A stretch of DNA of 64,000 nt from positions 69,943,501-70,007,500 of the forward strand of contig NC_058341.1 of the NCBI RefSeq assembly GCF_905475395.1. Reading direction: 5' to 3'. Below the pieces are notes generated by a model. The model saw nothing but the letters and a program-made list of their open reading frames with translations. It was not told the origin of the DNA and ran no database searches. The DNA is from Chrysoperla carnea (lineage: Eukaryota; Arthropoda; Insecta; Neuroptera; Chrysopidae). This document shows, in pieces, positions 31,925 to 43,062 of this stretch. Within the stretch, counting starts at the first letter, position 1; every line of letters begins with the position of its first letter. Both the position numbers and the translations under genes were made by a program.

Positions 31925-32925
31925 ATTAATAATAATATAAACGAAATTAAGATTGTACAATAATAGAAATAAAATACTAATAACAATAAATTTAACATCA
32001 ATTTTTATTAGGTGTCCGAATCTACTAATTTATGCTTATACATTCTCACCATACATTCTATTAAATTGTTTTCAAATAGCAAAAATTGTATTAGTGTTGT
32101 AAATACTTATTTATTTATTTTTTTTTTTTTTTTTTTTTTTGTTAATAATATCCATTTTCTTAGAGTTACTTCGATTTAAGTCCTATGATTAAGAAATAAA
32201 AAGACTTTTTTTTTGCATAAAATAACTAGTTGTTAATAATAATACAATCGACATTAAGATTGTAGAATGACAGAAATAAAAAGTATCTATATTAAAAAAT
32301 ATGTCATTGAAAATTTTCGTATGTGTTCAACGAAACTACAGTTTTAAATAATTTTTAATTATCACAACTTTTATTAGTTTTTTAATTATAGCAATTTTTT
32401 TTATAGTCATTTTGTAGTCATAATCAAAACTTTGTGATAGCTATCTCTACCCGTCTGTTGGCTGTCTGATCCAAAATTTGTCAAATTATTGAAAATATGC
32501 GCAATGGTGCAAAGATTTTTAAATTTTTCAGTAATATTTATAATTTTATTTCATATTAATTGACGAATCTTTAATGTTTGTATATATTTATTAATTTCGA
32601 TTATGTAAATTGTTAATACTAAATCGTAAAATGCTCCTTAGATGTCTGCAAGTTCTTGCATTTGGGTTTTGAAATTGGCATTTTCCATCAAATAACTAAT
32701 TATTAATAATAATACAAACGACATTAAGATTGTACAATAATAGAAATAAAATACTAATTACAATAAATTTAACATCAATTTTTATTAGGTGTCCGAATCT
32801 ACTGATTTTCAAATAGCAAAAATTGTATTAGTGTTGTAAATATATGTTTTTTTTTTTTTGTTTGTTAATAATATCCATTTTCTTAGAGTTACTTCGATTT
32901 AAGTCCTACGATTAAGAAATAGTCC
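31925..32925 (+). repeat. Two direct copies of a 240-270-bp segment
   Basis: 31925-32198 and 32690-32925 both contain attaagattgtacaataat, attaggtgtccgaatctact, gcaaaaattgtattagtgtt, a T-rich run, tatccattttcttagagtt and acttcgatttaagtcct. A shorter third copy of the first part lies near 32214-32285. The T runs (about 32118-32140 and 32848-32861) differ in length. Origin unknown; possibly a decayed retroelement. Confidence 0.75.
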
Positions 32926-33649
32926 AAGTTGGCTTTTGAAATAAACGGTATTAATTCATTTTGGGAAAAGAGGCGATTTATATTCATTTGAATAACAGAT
33001 TTTTTTAAAATATTATGTGTGTTTAATTATTTTAGCAAAAACAAGTCCAAATAAATTATTACTTTTAATTATTTAAATTAGTATTAAGCGGTCTATTCAA
33101 TAAAACTTAATTTTAAATTTATATTATTTTTGAAAATTAAATTATAAAATTTATGTAATTTATTGTGTTAGATATGTAAATTTATTATGAATGTATAAAA
33201 ACAGTATTAATAAAATAATTGTAAAGAAAATTTAGCGTACTATTTTACTCAAGTCCTGTACGAAATTAGCTTAAGAATAATTAGTTACTCATTCCCGGAG
33301 TTTCTTTTATTCCAGCATATGAGGGAAGTTTTTAATTAAAATGCAACATTGTTATAAATTACTAAAATGAAAGAAATGAATGTGCTGTCGTAAAGCATGA
33401 TACAACTGTAGTAAAATATTTTATTTTCTTAAACACTAATTAACTGAAACAAAACCACCTAAAATACTCATACGGTTAAAATTTTAGAACTATTTTTAAA
33501 TTTATTTCTCCCACAACAGTTAGAATGTTTTATATAGCATAGAGTTCTAGAGAGGTGAATGGGAAGATTTTCTTGGTTTATCTCCTCACAAAGCTAAAAA
33601 TTATTATATTTCTCTCGCAGACACAGAGTATTTTAATTTCTTCTACGGC

Positions 33650-34115
33650 TAGCCAACATTAACAACATATAGATATGTTCTCTTTGAAAAAAAAATTGTT
33701 TTACGTTTTGAATGGAAGTAGATCTTTATAAAAGGTTTGCATTATTGAATCGCTTTCAAAGTCATTTAATCGAAAATTTTTCATAGCTTGGTTCTTGACT
33801 CTTCATCTACACAACAGAAACACCATATAAACATGTGCAAATTGCACAAAAATATTATTTTATGTCTTAAAAAAAGTCAAGATTTTGTACAAAGAATTGT
33901 ATCATTTTTTTTACATTTCCTCTTCCTCTATATCTAGGCAACAATAGCAACATATAAACATGTGCAAATTGCATAAAAATATTATTTTATGTCTTAAAAG
34001 TAGGCAAAATTTTGTAAAAAGGATTGTATTAATTTTTTTAGTTTCGTTTACTCTATATCTAGGCAACAGTAACAACATATATACATGTACAAATTGCATA
34101 TAAGTTTTATTTTAG
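33650..34115 (+). repeat. Tandem repeat of about 120 bp, three clear copies
   Basis: Copies share caacatataaacatgtgcaa, aattgcataaaaatattatt and ttatgtcttaaaa. They are centred near 33830, 33955 and 34075, with a decayed copy near 33655. The open frame 33911-34099 is produced by the repeat and is not a gene. Confidence 0.75.
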
Positions 34116-35813
34116 ATCAGATTTTTAAAAAAAATTTGAATATTTTTTCGAATTACTTTCACATTGAAGTCTTAATTCGGTTTATTTTTAAGAGCTCCAA
34201 CTTTTTTTTAAGTTTTAGTTCATCTAAAATTTAAAAATTTGTAATTTTGATGAATCGAATTGAATCGCTTTCAAATCGAATTTATTAACTCGAATATTCG
34301 AATTGATTAATACCCTTTTTGTATCAGGGTAAACTATGATTCTATTGTATTCGAAAATTGAATACAATATCGCGCGAAACATAACGATGAAATAACATTT
34401 TTTCACATTTCATACTTTTACTATCTATACTTCAGTATTGGGGCTGGGTAATGATACCAAAAACACGATTGAAGGGACCAAAAAATGATTCCTATAATAA
34501 AATATTTACAATTAAAAGGGTTTTGCAATAAATACACTCGTTTAAGTAATTGTGACATTAAAACACTTCAGATTCGTGCGCCATGAATCATGACGCCATC
34601 TGCTATGACAATTCATAAAACACCAAAGGGTTTATACAACTTGAGATTGCCAGGGCCCAAAACTTGAGATATGATGAATGAGACAGGAGACTGTCAGTGA
34701 GGTCGCCTGTGTCCTTGTCTAATCGATATGTCATTGGCTATATTGTTTACATTAAGTAAATGGCTAAAAAACGATTCATGGAATATTATTGAATGCATTA
34801 AAAGTTATTCAAAAAGTAGAAACGTCAAAAGAAACTTTATTCACATAACAAACACAATATAACAGTTTAATTTGTAATCAAATTAACTACAAGTTTTATT
34901 GAGTTTACTTATTATTTAAATTTAAGTGCACTTTCATCTACCAATATTTCAATTACAATACTTCTGAAAAAACAAATTGTTTACTTAGTATAAGCTGCGG
35001 CCACATATTGGAGAATATGCAAAACTGCATATTAAACACTTTTTCATTTTTCAGAAAAAATAATACAAAACTGTATACAAATACATGTATAACCTCTTTG
35101 TACAAAACAAATATAATAGTAGACAAAAAATCGCTATGCATCATATGATTATGACATATGACTATGACAGGGACACAGGGAACTCACTAGCAGTCTTCTC
35201 TCTCATTAATCATATCGAATCCACTTCAGGCTAGCAGATCCCTGACGTTTTCTATGTACATAAACACTTTAGATTCAAAACCATTCATAAAAGATATTAC
35301 CATGTAAAAATTTGAACTTTAACATTAAATTTTTATTAGGTGAACGATTAAAACGCGGTTTCGATAGTTTGGATTACATTTTTTGGACGTATATGTTTTG
35401 ATATTTGGCATTGGCTATACAGCGAGTGAAGCGAATGTTGAGGCAAAGAACGAAGCCAGGCAGCAAGGTTGAATGCTGAAGACTTGTCCAAAGTTGGAAA
35501 AAGTTTATCCAAGGGGTAGAGATAAACTTTATATAAGCGAGTAAAGGGATTAAGTAAGGGTCGAGGGGGGGGGGATTATGTGGTAGTATTTGTTTTTAAA
35601 CTTGATATTTTACAACCAAATAGCCGTATAGCGACAAGTACAAGACCAAGACTTCGCTTTTCATTAATTAAAATATTTAGGTATAATACAAGTATTTTTC
35701 CAAAATTTTCTAATTAACATATTGGCTATTAAGGAATAAATAAGGAATAATAAGGAAAGAAGTAGCATCACCTTGCAAACTGCTACGTCTATAATACTGA
35801 TTTTACTTTACAG
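34116..35813. repeat. Gene-free stretch with inverted family F copies
   Basis: 34660-34740 and 35140-35225 are inverted copies of one sequence (gatatgatgaatgagacagg, aggtcgcctgtgtccttgtc against its complement gacagggacacaggg). The same family occurs as a tighter inverted pair at about 44455-44720. A run of nine G occurs near 35566. I looked for the missing upstream exons of the ODC-like gene here and found none. Confidence 0.55.
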
Positions 35814-37061
35814 AAGCATATAAACTACTTTGCGTTGCCAAAATATTAAAATTAAATATTATTGGCGTATCCTTTCATGTTAGATCTGGTTGTCGCGATT
35901 ATAACACATTCACATATGCAATAGAAATGGCTCAAAAAGTATTCGCATTAGGAAAAACTATTGGATTTGATATGGTTTTATTGGATATTGGTGGTGGTTT
36001 TCCTGGAACAAACCAAGCAGAGTTCCGTAAAATTGGAAGAATTGTTAATGACGCCCTAGATAAATATTTTTCATGCGAAAATGTGCATGTAGTAGCAGAA
36101 CCTGGTCGATATTTTGTTGAATCGGCTGTCTCTATTGCATGTCGAATAATTTCGAGAAAAAAACGGAAGGAAAAGTTTTCTGTTTATTTAAATGATGGAC
36201 GATGTGGGTCATTTTCATTTTTAAATTTTTGTTATGAACTATTTGAATTTAAAATTTTGAAAGTAAGTAAAAAAAATGAATACTATAATAACATATTTTA
36301 ATCACGTTAGCAGAAAATCGAATAATCATAAAGTTTTGAATTAGAAGTACACTCGGTAAAAAAAAATAAAATAAAGATCAATAACTAAAACCCCAACGAC
36401 TGCGAAAACGTGCTCTTAAAATTATGAAAACAAGAAAATATTCTCATCTGAAATTGTTATGATAAGTAAAATTGTCATTACTGTCGGGGGACCTCTAAGA
36501 TTAAACAGTTTTCCACAGGACGGAAAAGAGGTCCCCCAACTTTAATGACGCTTTTACTTATCATAACAATTTCAGATGAAATATTTTCTTGTTTTCATAC
36601 TTTTAACAGCACGATTTTGTCGTACGTCGGGTTTTTAGTTTTTGAACTTTATTTTATAAAGTATAGGTATATTTGAAGAAAAACTGTCTATTTTAAGAAA
36701 GCTAAAGTCTAAGTCTTTTCATTTTTAATAGGATGTAGTAAATCCGGAAATGTATCAGTCAATAGTTTATGGGCCAACTTGCTGGGGTGAAGATATCGTT
36801 GAAAAATCAGTTTATTTACCACAATTAAAAATACATGATTGGTTATATTTAGAAAATTTCGGCGCTTATAAGCAAGTATTATTTACCAAATTCAATGGTT
36901 TCTCAAAGCCAAAAATATATGCAATTTGTAGCACAAATAAATGGAGTTTTTTTAAATCCAGTTTTTCGATTCGTGAAAATAACATTCAAGAACATGGTAC
37001 CTGTATGATTATCAATAGTTCTCAAGAAATTTGTATGTCACATCATTTTTATTGTGAATAA
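35814..37061 (+). CDS. ODC-like (group IV PLP decarboxylase fold) gene, C-terminal two exons
   Basis: Exon A is 35814-36262 (acceptor ttttactttacag, donor gtaagt) and exon B is 36732-37061 (acceptor tttttaatag); phases agree and give about 259 residues to a stop that overlaps AATAAA. Conserved ODC features are FHVRSGCRD, LLDIGGGFPG, VAEPGRYFVESA, YGPTC and LENFGAY. Ornithine decarboxylase makes putrescine. Here the D332 equivalent aligns with Cys (SFSFLNFCYE against the usual SFN..LYD), the residue after the active-site Cys is Trp rather than Asp361 (PTCWGED), and Gly is Arg in HVRSG. It is therefore more likely an inactive or antizyme-inhibitor-like paralogue, or a decaying copy. The N-terminal half with the PLP lysine was not found. 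Confidence 0.8.
36362..36658. repeat. Hairpin element in the ODC-like intron
   Basis: An inverted repeat of about 297 bp pairs ataactaaaaccccaacgac with the distal cgtcgggtttttagttttt, aacaagaaaatattctcatc with gatgaaatattttcttgtt, and a core gggggacctct with agaggtccccc. It lies wholly inside the 469-bp intron and is most likely a MITE. Confidence 0.85.
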
Positions 37062-37413
37062 AATTTTTATCTTTAAAAATTATTAAATATCTCTTTATTA
37101 AGGATGTATGATCATAGCAACAATAATTGATTTAAAGGCTCAAAAAGGCTTTTTTATAGGAAGACTTTCACTCAGAAATATGTGGTTAAAATTTCAGTTT
37201 AGGTATCCATGCAAATTTTTTAGAAAAATATCATGGAAATTCGATTAAAAATACATTGACTCTTATGGAGCAATCTCAAAAAATGACATAATTTGAAAGT
37301 TTTTGATAATTTTCATTTGGAACGAATGAAAACAATAGAAAAACTTTTTAATAGAAAGTAAACATATTAGTAATGAAATAGAAAGAAAAAAACTAAGTGT
37401 CTCCTTCCATATA

Positions 37414-37738
37414 AAGGATGTACGAGCAGGGTAGAATAAGGGTTGAAATTATTTTTATCTTATTTTCAACTTTGATTATGAATTTTAGTATATCTTTATG
37501 AATGTAGACGAAAAATAAGAATACAATTTTTCGATGTCTGCCTTAGTTTACCGAATATCGAAAGCTAAATAAATAAACAAAATTTTAAATTTTCGATATT
37601 TTGAAAAATACGCCAGATATCGAAAAATTGTATTCTTTCTTTTCGTCTTATAGCGTCAAGTTATAACATAATTCGCTATCAAAATTGACAATATCAATTT
37701 TTTAAATTTGTGTCCCACTACCGTGCACAAATCCTTAA
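37414..37738 (+). repeat. Palindromic MITE-like family C, copy 2
   Basis: The ends aaggatgtacgagcagggtag and ctaccgtgcacaaatcctt are inverted repeats. Internal arms include aagaatacaatttttcgat facing atcgaaaaattgtattctt. It is more complete than the copy at 20395-20702. No ORF. Confidence 0.82.
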
Positions 37739-39344
37739 TTTTCGATACCTGACATATAAACCCTGCCCATATTCGTATAATCAGCTACCTTAAATCATAG
37801 TTCTAATGTTAATTTTTTTCTTAATTCTCGATAATACGTTAGAACTAGGTTTTAATTTCATTGGTGATCTTTAGCCTCTTAGAAGTTATAGTTATTACAG
37901 GAATTAGAAGTTGTAGTTATTATTATTAGTTATTACAGGAATTTTTTTATGTTCCAAAATGTAACAACTTGCCATGAAATTCCGTATTCGTCTAATATAC
38001 CGATACGTAGCCCAAAAGAGGTCTGAGATCACTGATACTGCCACAACTGACACCAATTGTTGAGATTCTTTTAAAAATATTCACGGACGTACAATATAAA
38101 TAATGGAGCTCTGATTTTTGTGGGCTAGTTTCGGAAAGTAAGTTAGACAGTCAAAAATGGAAATCGAACATGGAGATCTTAGTTTTTTACCTTGTTTAGC
38201 AGAGAAGTTGTTTTAATTTTATTTTGCTGACCAAGATCCATATTTAATAAAAAAAATTTACGATTCTAAATACAATAGGCTTTTGTCCACAAAGAATAAA
38301 TCGGTTGAATAAAAGTTTCTAATGATTAATCATAATATGTAGATAACAAAACAAAATTAATTTTAATAAAACTATCATCCGGTCACGTGACAGCAAACAA
38401 AACTCTGCACTTTCATGGTACTACGTTACATCATATGAAAGACTATGTAAACTTACAAATACAAACATATATAACTTGCAAATACTTAAAACCTGCATAT
38501 GACAAGCTGCGTAAAGACTAGTGGCGCCTTTTTTTATAGGTTCCAGTGTTACTTAATTTACTACATCTTTTACATTTTTATAAAACGCAACTTAATGTTT
38601 TGATAATTTGCGTATTCACGGATTTCTGTATAATTGGTGTCAGAAAGAAAGTGCGACAGGCGACAATAGGACTTTTCATCATGTTATAAGCGCAAGTGCA
38701 GGGTTTATTTTTTCGTACTGACAGCAATAAGTAGGACTAAAATAGAAGATATTTGTTATTCATTTTATCACATTGGTTATAAATCACTTAGTACGAAACA
38801 AATGTGAATCGTGATTTTAAAATGAAAAGCCCTATTCAATTTTTAGTCAATTTCAATTTAATTTTACAGTCTTAAATAAAGTCAATAAAAAAACATTTTC
38901 TGTAATATTTTCATATCTTTGTTCTACCTCGCCTTTTGTCACTTTTAAAACTTAAAATTCAACGAAATTAATTCGATAACAGTATATTTTTTCTTTCTTA
39001 AACCATTTAAAGTAGGTAGAGAGCTATGATCTTTCGAATAAATTATTTTTAAATGGTAGTTAACTGTGACCCTTGATACTGCCTTACAACCTTAAAATTA
39101 ATTAAGCTAGCACATATGTTGGTGTACTAAAATTTGTAGGTCATGTGTCCTACACATGTAACGTAATTTTAAAAATATTAAAGTTATAAATATTTTTCAC
39201 ATACTAAACTAGAACAAAATCTGTTTTATTTTAATACACTTTAATATTTTCGAAATTGTGGAATGTGTATGCTAGCTTTATAGCAAGCTAGCGCGCATAC
39301 TCGCCATTTTAAAAACAATAAAGTTACATACTCCTATAAAATTT

Positions 39345-39912
39345 TTCGAAGTCAATTTTTGTTGTCTTAAGGACCGGATCGGAACTATTGTTAAAAACTC
39401 TCAAGAACCCCTTCTTTTTTCCAGAATCCAGAAATCTCTTCAGAACTTCTGAAACTTTTCATGGTGTTACCAACGTAACGTTTCGTCAACTTTTAAATTT
39501 GATTTTCGAAGTCTTAATGACCGGAAGTATTTTTTAAAACTATCAAGAACTCTTTATTTTTTCAAAGGAATTCAAAACTCTCATTAGAACTCCTAGAACT
39601 TTTCATGGTGGTGCTAACGTAATTTTACAGTTGCACCACCATATTTCAAAGTTTATTTTCGGTGCCATAATAAGAGGATTTTTTTAAAATCAAGAATTTC
39701 TTTTTTTTCAATGAATTCAGAACTCCTGGAACTTTTTATGGTGGTGCCAGCGCAACGTTACGTTAGCATCGCCAATTTAAAAGTCTTTTTTAAAAGTCTA
39801 AATGACCGAAACTATTGTTAAAAACTATCAAGAACTTATTTTTTCCAATGTATCCAGAACGCTCATCAGAACTCCGAAAACATTTCATGGTTGTGCCAAC
39901 GTAACACACTCT
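39345..39912 (+). repeat. Imperfect tandem repeat, about four units of 130-155 bp
   Basis: Each unit carries a form of gaccggaactattgttaaaaac, tatcaagaac, tttttccaat, cagaactcc, cttttcatggtggtgccaac and gtaacgtta. Units are centred near 39420, 39560, 39700 and 39850. They are diverged, so this is an old array. Confidence 0.75.
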
Positions 39913-41739
39913 AAGGTAAATGTACATTATTACGTTTTTCTTTTAATTAAAAAAATAGGAAACTCTAAATAAATTTTTAATTTCAAATAATAACAGAGCC
40001 TCTAGAATTAAAATTGGAACAAAAAAATCGCCTATTTAACAAATCTAATCACAAATACTCATACTGATCGAAAAAATGAGCGATCGGTTAACATCTGGTT
40101 TTATTACAAATATGTTGTCTGTATACGTAAGGTGGCAGTGTTGGATTCTTAAGGTTTTTTTTAGTTTACTGGTAAGTTTATCATATTTAAATAGGTAAAA
40201 ATGTTGATTGGAATGAATAAATAAATCATTTTAAATTTCTTTCAAATTATTTTAATTAATTATTTTCTTTAAATTATTATTCCCGTAATTATGTTCTTAA
40301 ATCAGTGATAGTAATAATAATAATAAAAATAATCTTTAAATCTTTATTCAAAATACAAATATTGAACCATAGTGAACCATATTACGATGGTCTGTCTACC
40401 GTATTTAGGGAAAATAAGAAGTAATTATTTTTAACTCTCATTTTAAATTGGTGTCATAATTATTAAAATATTTTATACCAATAGAAGCAGTAGATACCGG
40501 GATATGTTTTTTTTTTTTTAATTTGTCTAATTAATTCTCAAATACTTGTGCTAATTTGTCTAATTAGTACCCAAATGTGTTTTTAACTCTATTTTAACTA
40601 ACGTTTAGTATTATTAAAATAATAAAAAATTAAAAACTTAAAGTTTCTATTAACTTAATTAATTTAATCACGATAATATTTATAATACCTGTCATTTATT
40701 ACCATTAGTATTCCGCAATATAATATGTTATGATTTTTTTTTAATTAATTAAAAATTTAAATTTTTTATTTTTCAATCAAATTTTAAATGAAAATACTCA
40801 ATAATCTTAATTACATGAAACAAAACAATTTTTTTAATTTACCTACGTTAAGTGTGTATCCCGGAATTATGTACTTACATTCCCGAAATCAGGTTCAAAG
40901 CCAAATTTTACCACGAAATTAGAGTCAAACTCGAAGTCCAGAAAATTAACGTTTAATACTATAAATTAAAGACTTAAGCGTGAAAAAATGATCAAAACAA
41001 TTCTCAATAAATCATTTTGTAAGACAAACCAATTTTTATAGTGGAAATATTTATATTAATTTCATCAGATTCAAAGTTCATTATGCCTAATTAAACATCC
41101 CGTAATATGGTAAATTTACTTTATTTTGTTACAAGAATATATACAAAAAATTTAAATAGATGATTGACTTAATCCCACCATTTTTTTTAATATCTCACTT
41201 TAAGTGTATCTCTCTTTGTCTCCAGAGGGCTTTTTCTACAGCATTTCATGTTCAGTAGACTTATCTAGACCTATCTTATTATGTAAAAATCTAAGGTGTA
41301 GTCGAAATAGTATGAAAAATAAAAAGGTGATATTTAAATATTAAAATGATTTTAATTTACTTTTTTTATGATACAACTTCATTCTTATTGTACAACGATT
41401 TATTGGGTTTTTTGACTAGAACTAGAATTAACGCTATTTATTAAAATTAATTCTGTTTTTTTTTTTTATAATAATAAATAACTATTATTTACAATTATAG
41501 TGGTCCCAAAATAGTACTTCTGTGCCGAAAAAAAGCGACGAATAGCACTTTATTTTTTTTGGAAAATATTTGTGAATATGCTCTGAGTTCAAAGTCTGTT
41601 TACTTAAAGCAAATTCGGTTTTTGCAGGCAAGGCAGAATGTGTGATACAGAATATACTTAGTATGATATCGTAAGTATTCGGAATCACTCCTTGTTGCAG
41701 GAGTTATTCAGAGTTTCTAAGACTTTTTCAAAGTTTCTA

Positions 41740-41873
41740 ATGCCGGTTTTCCACTAAACGGATAAACAAAAACAAAACTTAAACTAAAAAAATAACCCAA
41801 CTATTCATAATCTTTTTGAAGTTTAAAGTTTTCAGTATTGTTTTTGTTTGTCCGTTTAGTTGAAAACCGTCAT
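41740..41873. mobile_element. Small MITE with 36-bp terminal inverted repeats
   Basis: A 134-bp element. The left end atgccggttttccactaaac and the following gataaacaaaaacaa are mirrored by ttgtttttgtttg and tccgtttagttgaaaaccg at the right. No clear target duplication. Non-coding. Confidence 0.78.
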
Positions 41874-43062
41874 AAGACTAATTAACCTTTTGACTTCTTG
41901 ACTACTTTTGTATCATATATAGGATACATAAAAATGAATGAACGTTAAGTACCACTTTTTATTCTAGAAACTAAAAAAAAATTGTTTTGCTTGTTTTAGC
42001 TCTTTAATGACAAGCATAACTACTCCCAATTACAAAAACTTAAAAAAATGTTTGATAAGACCTGATTTTAAAATGTATCACATGGTTTATTATCAATTTA
42101 AAATGGTTTATAATCAATTTAAAAAGTTTGTATCATATATGATACAAACTTTATCAACGACTGTAGAAAAATCTCATTAGCCAGTAGTCATGAGGTTAAG
42201 AAATATTCTTTCTGCAAGTATTTTTTCCACCAGGGTGTATATGTATCTAGCAAAAATCGAATACGTTATTAGAAAGTTACTTTCCAGTATTCAAAATGGC
42301 GAATCCAATATAGTTTGGATAAATAAACAACGCGAACTAAAATTGTCAATAAAGAGTTTCTGAGATCGCAGGTTACAATTTGACACCCTAATCGAAAAAT
42401 GGCATCGATAGGTTCATATACGCCCGGCAGTTTTAAATTCGCTTATCTGAATTCGGCGGCGCTGATTGTATCTCACGACCACGCGTATTGATCCTGCGCA
42501 ACTTCATATATAATATGATGATAAGCGAACTTACAAGTGCCGGACGTAAATGGGCTCACTCAAAACTCGGAGTTAAGTCTCCTTCTCTTATCGTCTTCAT
42601 GAGAATAAGCCATTTTGAATTTTCCAATTTTCGCAATTGTGATCAGTATGTTCGAAAACTAACGAGTCAAATTTTTGAATCATTTTCCTCATTTATATCC
42701 TTTGAAAATAACGTTCCAATAAAAATTTTTGTAGGAAGGCAGTCTTGAACCCACCAGTTTGAACTTTCCCAATTTTCACATCAGAACCGTGATCAGCGTT
42801 ATAGAAACCTTATGAGTGGTAATTTTAGTTTATGTGCGCTGTTTAGTTTCTCTTCGTTTAAAATAGCAGTTTCCCTTTAAAAATCTTCACCATCGTCACC
42901 AAATCCACCAGTTTGAATTTGGAAAAGTGCACTTTCTAAGTTTATAGATTTCGAATGAGCATATTTTGAAAAAAAAAATTAAGTCGATTCACCAACCTGC
43001 CTCAAAATCTGTAGATTTTCATTACTTTGCTATTTTGACACGACTATTAACGTATAAATAAA

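Larger units (their letters stand above)
37062..43062. other. Intergenic stretch between ODC-like and vanin-like genes
   Basis: About 6 kb without a supported gene. It holds a family C MITE (37414-37738), a tandem array (39345-39912), a small inverted-repeat MITE (41740-41873) and AT-rich filler. Short ORFs at 41485-41688 and 42488-42748 show no family pattern. Near 42570-42960, several similar lines with caccagtttgaa and cagaaccgtgatcagcg suggest an old dispersed repeat. Confidence 0.55.

Noticed and set aside
42488..42748. 86-codon ORF with moderately balanced composition
   Set aside because: It overlaps an old dispersed repeat with similar lines nearby. No splice sites, domain or start context support it.
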